64,000 nt of DNA from Ianthella basta (Eukaryota > Porifera > Demospongiae > Verongiida > Ianthellidae), in the NCBI GenBank assembly GCA_964019415.1, contig OZ025871.1, forward strand, positions 4,432,129 to 4,496,128, given 5' to 3'. Positions 59,320 through 64,000 of the stretch are shown here, in pieces (positions within the stretch are counted from its first letter, which is position 1; each line of letters starts with the position of its first letter). The notes under the pieces were generated by a model. That model saw only the letters and a list, made by a program, of their open reading frames with translations. It did no database searches and was not told the origin of the DNA. Made by a program: the position numbers and the translations under genes.

Positions 59320-62300
59320 AATTGTGATGCCTAAGTTAGTGAGCAGCAAGTGTTTGTGCTCTGGCTGTAACTTTGCCTTTAGGCCAGGGTCAACGACTAG
59401 GTTGTCTCCATGAAACTGAGGCCAGTTGGCCTGGAGACACGGCAAATACACATGGTAGTAAGCATTGCCATGTCTGCTCGTTAGCATGCCTGTAATGGGA
59501 CTGTTAAAGTGCCTTTCTTCCATGTGCTGAATTGCCATGTTGTACGGTGGAGCGGCATAGCATCCAGAAGGTGTCCTGGGGAACTTTTGCCTGCATCCAC
59601 TGCACACGCTTATCCTGCCAGCAAGCAAAACCAGTCTGAATGGTGCTGTGGAAGGTGGAGCTGGAAATTGGGGGGAAAGGTGTCCGTGGTGAGAAGCTGC
59701 CATTTGACCTGGTGTTTGCAGTCGTGGTGGTTGTATGGCATGGGCTGCTCCTAAAGGAGAGAACAGCAGTGGTGGTCTAATGGGGTATGTTGGTGTAGCA
59801 CTGCCAAGAGACTGAGATTGTCCCATAGAGGGGGTAGCACCGCCTGATGGATGTGGTCCCGTAGAGGGTGTAGCACCGCCTGATGAATGTGGTCCCGTAG
59901 AGGGGGTAGCACCGCCTGATGGATGTGGTCCCGTAGAGGGGGTAGCACTGCCTGATGGATGTGGTCCTATAGAGGGGGTAGCACTGCCTGATGGATGTGG
60001 TCCTATAGAGGGGGTAGCACTGCCTGATGGACGTGGTCCCGTAGAGGGGGTAGCACCGCCTGAAGGATGTGGTCCCATAGAGGGGGTAGCACCGCCTGAT
60101 GGATGTGGTCCCGTAGAGGGGGTAGCACCGCCTGATGGATGTGGTCCCGTAGAGGGGTAGCACCGCCTGATGGATGTGGTCCTATAGAGGGGGTAGTACT
60201 GCCTGATGGATGTGGTCCCATAGAGGGGGTAGTAGTGCCTGATGGATGTGATCCCATAGAGGGGGTAGCAATGCCTGATGGATGTGGTCCTGTAGAGGGG
60301 GTAGCAATGCCTGATGGATGTGGTCCCATAGAGGGGATAGCACCGCCTGATGAATGTGGTCCCATAGAGGGGGTAGCAGTGCCTGATGGATGTGGTCCCA
60401 TAGAGGGGGTAGCACCGCCTGATGGATGTGGTCCCATAGAGGGGGTAGCAGTGCCTGATGGGTGTGGTCCCACAGAGGGGGTATGAGCCATTAGTGGGAT
60501 GGAGTCATCCCCACGTGGTGCAGTCTTGCTTCTCTTTCTCTTGGGCTTGCTGCCCTTCCTCCCTGCACCTCCTGGCATGCTGTGCCTGGCTAACTGGAAG
60601 AGGTTGGGTCCCTTTGATCTCTCTTTGGCTTCATACCATTGAAAGAACTCAATAAGGTCTCCATTCACGAACGCACAGGCTACTGTGTGGGAGCAGATGG
60701 ATAGGGACTGATAATGAGAGCATCGATCGCCACATTGGTATTCGTGCCTGGGCAAGCCCTTCACCAAATGAGGCAGTGTGGATGACTTTGACAGCACAAA
60801 TCTATCCTTAGCATTGCCACCAGGAACAATGCTGACTGCCGATTTGTCACCTACAAGAGTCTGTGCCTTCTGAAGAATCCCCAAGATGGTGTCCTCAGGA
60901 AGGTTTGTTGACTCTTGAGCGACCTGGGTGGTGATGCCAAGGATAGTTTCTTTGCTGCTGCTGCCCTTCTGCACATGTTTTTTAGGGTTGCACGGCCTCT
61001 TTCCTTTGAGCTGGGTGGTGTCTTCTGCGTCAAGCTCCTTCAGTGGGCATGTGTGAAACTTGTGCAGGTGCCTGTCCTTTTGGTCCTCAGTCATTCTCCA
61101 CCACTTTCCATCCTTCACCTGCAGTGACTCATAAATTGGTACCAGCTCATAGATGCCACCACCGACAATGGCCTTCTCCACCTCCTCCCTCTGTTGGTCT
61201 ACCAATGACTTCATCTTTTGATTGAATTCTGGCCATTGCATCTTGGTGTAATTCGTCTTTTCCTTCAAGGCACTGTTCATGGATTCACTAGCATTTGTGT
61301 AGAATGGTGCAGGGGGTGATCCAAGACCTGCTGCTTCGCGCTGGTCTGCCAAGCTTCCAGTACAGAAATCATCTGCCTTCTCTCGCCTAAACCAATTAAA
61401 GAATGTAGGCTCACAATCTGTGCCCAGTGCACCCGTTTCCCTCTCATCCCAGGTTCCTTGTAGTCCTTCCAACTTCTTGTGGAAGTCTTCCTCTCCTCTG
61501 CTGTCCACCAGCCCTTCACAGTAAGTACCATCTGCTCCAGTCCATCCGAAAACTTCCTTGCAGTAGCTCTGTATTGCAGTTGGAGGCATGTCAAGTTCCT
61601 TGCAATGGCGCTCAATGTTCTGTTGGAGGTGGCGAAAGCAGCGTAAGAGAATGGCATCCTTGAATTGGTGTTTTAGGGCTTCAATAATGCTCTTCTTCCC
61701 ATCTGTACCTGCTGCCTGGATAGCAGCAAGGCCACGGTGAAGGCCAACCAAGCTTGATAGGAAGAAATTGTAATTTCTAAATTCCTTCCTGTAGTGGATG
61801 AAAAGTGGTCCTAACACCCACGGGTGCGATTTGCTTTGCCGACTCCGGACCATCAAATGCTGGTATACAATGGAGGTGACATTGAAGTCACCAAGATTAA
61901 ATGTTGGGTCAATTCCCGTGATGGAGAATCTGGAGGAGTTACAGCAGAATCGCTCCAGATCATGGAGTTGTTGCTCCGTTGCAAGAATTGCCATTGGCTC
62001 AGGAGCACAGGTTACCTCCTGTACGAACCGATCTTGCTTCTCCATGGACTTGCATTGATCCATCACAAGAAACAGTAAATCTCGTCCTTTGCCCTTGCTC
62101 TGAGTTTCTGCCACTTTCTTCACATTTTGGCTGATGTTATAAGCCTGCTTTGGGTTCAAAGGCAGAGATCCCTGGCTTTGAGCACCTTTCAGTCCTCCTT
62201 TGGTAGTGAATACCGTCCTGATGGCTTCTTTAGGTGACTGAAGCGCTACTTCCTTGGCTAGCTGCTTCTGTACACTTTTCATTGTGCGGCAATATGGTTT

Positions 62301-62404
62301 GTTGCATTTTGATGAGCCATGTGGTCTGACGGAGACGTCATGTTCTGGAGCTCCCTCAAACTTGTATACAACTAAAACTAGTGGACACAGCTGTCCATCA
62401 GGGC
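59320..62404 (-). pseudogene. MULE-type transposase-like gene, main exon, frameshifted
   Basis: On the minus strand the exon opens after an acceptor (CAATTGTAG) at 62405. It begins PDGQLCPLVLVVYKFEGAPE and includes KCNKPYCRT. The MULE catalytic core follows (GIDPTFNLGDFNVTSIVYQH, HPWVLGPLFIHYRKEFRNYN, FFLSSLVGLHRGLAA, LLRCFRHLQQNIERHC), then a helical region (YTNASESMNSALKEKTNY) and a SWIM-like zinc finger (CGDRC...SICSHTVACAF). Then comes a basic tail, the 36-bp repeat array, and a C-terminal Cys motif domain (VCSGCRQKFPRTPSG). A one-base deletion in the array (about 60151-60156) breaks the frame, so the C-terminal domain is out of frame. The family is a Mutator-related transposase relative widespread in invertebrates and fish. 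No TIRs were found, so it may be an old or domesticated copy. Confidence 0.85.
59815..60488 (-). repeat. 36-bp coding minisatellite, about 19 copies
   Basis: The unit encodes GPHPSGGATPSM/T on the minus strand. The sequence varies only at a few positions (CCCGTAG/CCCATAG/CCTATAG, CACC/CACT/CAAT). One unit near 60141 is 35 bp. Because the unit is a multiple of three without stops, other frames stay open too. Confidence 0.95.
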
Positions 62405-62512
62405 CTACAATTGAAGTATAGAAAGCACATTACCATGGTAACCAAGCACACTCACTGTTACACTGGCAATTAGTGATGTCCTGCCATATAGTATACTCTA
62501 ACTGGTGGTGGC

Positions 62513-62977
62513 TCTATGCGGTGGAAGGAATCTCGTGCAGTTCCATTGAAGTGTAGTTGTGATTTTCCTCAGTGTGCTGTCTGTACCATGAATGCGGTAG
62601 CACCTCTTCACTTTGTAGGTGGGTGGATTCTGTAAGGTACATTTGGTGACTGATTTCACCTGCTGCTTGGCATCACGGGCCACTTTGACATAGCAGGTGT
62701 CAACACCATTGTTCTTCCAGACACCCATATCATCACTGTCAATGTCTCCTGGATCGTCTAATTTGGTCACATCAACGAGGAAGGCAACGTTGTGGCTCAC
62801 TGTAATAGGTACGCGTTGGCACACGTATTGGCAATTCAGTTGTGGGTGCAGAAGCCACTTGACAGTGTCTTCAACCGAGAAGAGTCACTTTCTATCTGAT
62901 GGTACCAATGTGAAAATTGGAAGACGAATGTCACCTTGGTAGGGATCAGGGGTAGTGAAATTGATTGCTTCCAGATA
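62513..62977 (-). pseudogene. MULE-like gene, upstream exon
   Basis: The minus-strand exon ends at a GTTAGA donor in phase 1, which joins the main exon (A+GC). It encodes VCQRVPITVSHNVAFLVDVT, DIDSDDMGVWKNNGVDTC and later VKRCYRIHGTDSTLRKITTT, typical of the N-terminal part of this family. The upstream half conflicts: the frame that joins the exon at 63079 differs from the frame of the conserved part, which has a TGA at 62885-62887 further up. So there is a frameshift or an unrecognised splice. Confidence 0.6.
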
Positions 62978-63078
62978 CTTGTGTAAGGAAAAAGATGTAT
63001 GTATGCACACAATGTGATACACTGAAACAGTGGTCATCTTGCCTATTACACTTCAGCAATGGCACTCATCTCACTCAC

Positions 63079-63198
63079 CCCATGTCAGCGAAAGCATTGA
63101 TGACCTCCTCCTCGGACGGAGATTCAAAGTCAGATTTATAGTCAGAGATGCTACTGGAGTCATCCAAAAATTTCAGCCTTGATTTTGCTGCCAATTTC
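63079..63198 (-). CDS. MULE-like gene, small 5' exon
   Basis: Minus-strand exon between an AG acceptor and a GTGAGTGAG donor. Encodes KLAAKSRLKFLDDSSSISDY and ends EEEVINAFADMG; acidic, Ser-rich. Assigned to the MULE-like gene by position and splice phase only. Confidence 0.5.
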
Positions 63199-63237
63199 CT
63201 ACAGTTGTACAATATTTCCTATTAGTGTCGTGTATGC

Positions 63238-63320
63238 ACCTTTTAGTAAATTCGTCAGAAGTGCTTGGAGATGCTACAGTCATTTTTTCTGGTGTCACTA
63301 AGTTCACAACATTGTCATTC
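63238..63320 (-). CDS. MULE-like gene, repeated micro-exon (copy 2)
   Basis: The minus-strand frame VTPEKMTVASPSTSDEFTKR ends in AAAAG followed by a GTGCAT donor. It resembles the stretch at 63936 (TPEAYASPSAADTITKR), also ending AAAAG before GT. These look like duplicated small exons. The upstream border is not certain. Confidence 0.4.
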
Positions 63321-63375
63321 AACTCTGAGTCACTGCAGTGGTGAGGCAAATTTCATGTTGTGATTGTATTGGACA

Positions 63376-63553
<178 letters not shown>

Positions 63554-63935
63554 GAAAAAGATACATGCACATCCATTTTATGCACTCATGTCTAACACAC
63601 ACATTCACACATACACACACAGTCATAAAAATGTACAGCTGATTTCAGAATGGTTTGCCAAATGGCAAATAGTATGGTCGCAAATAGTAAAATGGCAAAT
63701 GGCGTGACATTGTAGTATGACACCTAGTGCGATCGTCCTTGGTGGTGAATGATGAGGTAGATGTCACAATGTATGACATTTCATAGTGACGTTACAGAAT
63801 TTGCCCTTTACCATTTGCAATTTACTATTTGCCAATTGGCCAACTTTTTTGAAATCGACTGTACACATACACCCGTAAAGAGATGATTACATCATGGTAC
63901 GATACACATATATACATACACACACACGCACACAC

Positions 63936-64000
63936 CTTTTGGTGATGGTATCAGCAGCACTTGGAGATGCATATGCTTCAGGTGTGCACAGTCTTTCTGG
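63936..64000 (-). CDS. MULE-like gene, repeated micro-exon (copy 1), partial
   Basis: The minus-strand frame RLCTPEAYASPSAADTITKR runs off the window end and closes at AAAAG before a GTGTGT donor. It is homologous to the micro-exon at 63238. The gene therefore continues beyond the right edge. Confidence 0.4.

Noticed and set aside
60139-60486. Plus-strand and alternative-frame proteins in the 36-bp array
   Set aside because: They are shadows of the minus-strand GPHPSGGATPS repeat; a unit of 36 bases without stops stays open in several frames.
59815-60488. CRISPR-like array
   Set aside because: The 36-bp repeats are contiguous without spacers, and this is a eukaryotic genome; it is a coding minisatellite.

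Overview
The window looks like a repeat-rich stretch of an early-branching animal genome. A demosponge is the best guess. The reasons are GT/AG-spliced genes, a host innate-immune receptor of the NLR type with a CARD-NACHT-LRR layout, an AT-rich background full of decayed transposons, and element families typical of marine invertebrates. There is no bacterial gene organisation: no operons and no ribosome binding sites. The species is inference.

The main gene is a plus-strand NLR spread over about 55 kb (roughly 2.05-58.5 kb). I could chain eleven coding exons with GT/AG borders and matching codon phases: a leader exon ending in a 2A-type ribosome-skipping motif (3109-3523), a CARD exon (5937-6263), a 22-codon linker exon (7739-7803), a large NACHT exon (27479-29129), then alternating short (A, 131 nt) and long (B, 211-232 nt) LRR exons at 41623, 46973, 47719, 52791, 53526, 57540 and 58315. 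Together they give 1212 codons with no stop. The last A exon can read through to a TAA at 58497 that overlaps an AATAAA signal, so the gene may end there. The LRR part grew by tandem duplication of a unit of about 5-6 kb that already carried a dead LINE.

The introns hold most of the transposons. In order: a TA-flanked TIR element (3.9-4.5 kb), a MULE-like element carrying a zinc-binding gene fragment (6.7-7.6 kb), a Penelope-like remnant with a GIY-YIG nuclease (8.3-9.1 kb), a foldback MITE (10.9 kb), a dead pogo/Tigger (11.9-13.8 kb), four remnants of restriction-like-endonuclease LINEs (14.1-18.1, 19.9-20.3, 23.3-26.2 kb), a TIR element with a HIRAN fragment (18.3 kb), three Helitron-like elements with exact ends (19.0, 33.1, 36.2 kb), a dead piggyBac (20.4-22.6 kb), a Tigger remnant beside a HIRAN fragment (29.8-30.9 kb), nested MITEs (35.4-36.1 kb), a long TG microsatellite (37.4 kb) and a second kind of reverse transcriptase element (38.1-40.4 kb). 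A MULE-like element carrying a RecQ-helicase-like fragment (48.0-48.7 kb) sits in only one LRR unit.

The right end (59.3-64 kb) holds a separate minus-strand, multi-exon gene for a MULE-type transposase-like protein with a SWIM-like zinc finger. Its C-terminal part contains a 19-copy, 36-bp coding minisatellite broken by a one-base deletion.

The most interesting object is the NLR whose N-terminal module ends in a 2A motif, so one mRNA could give a free leader peptide and a separate CARD-NACHT-LRR receptor.
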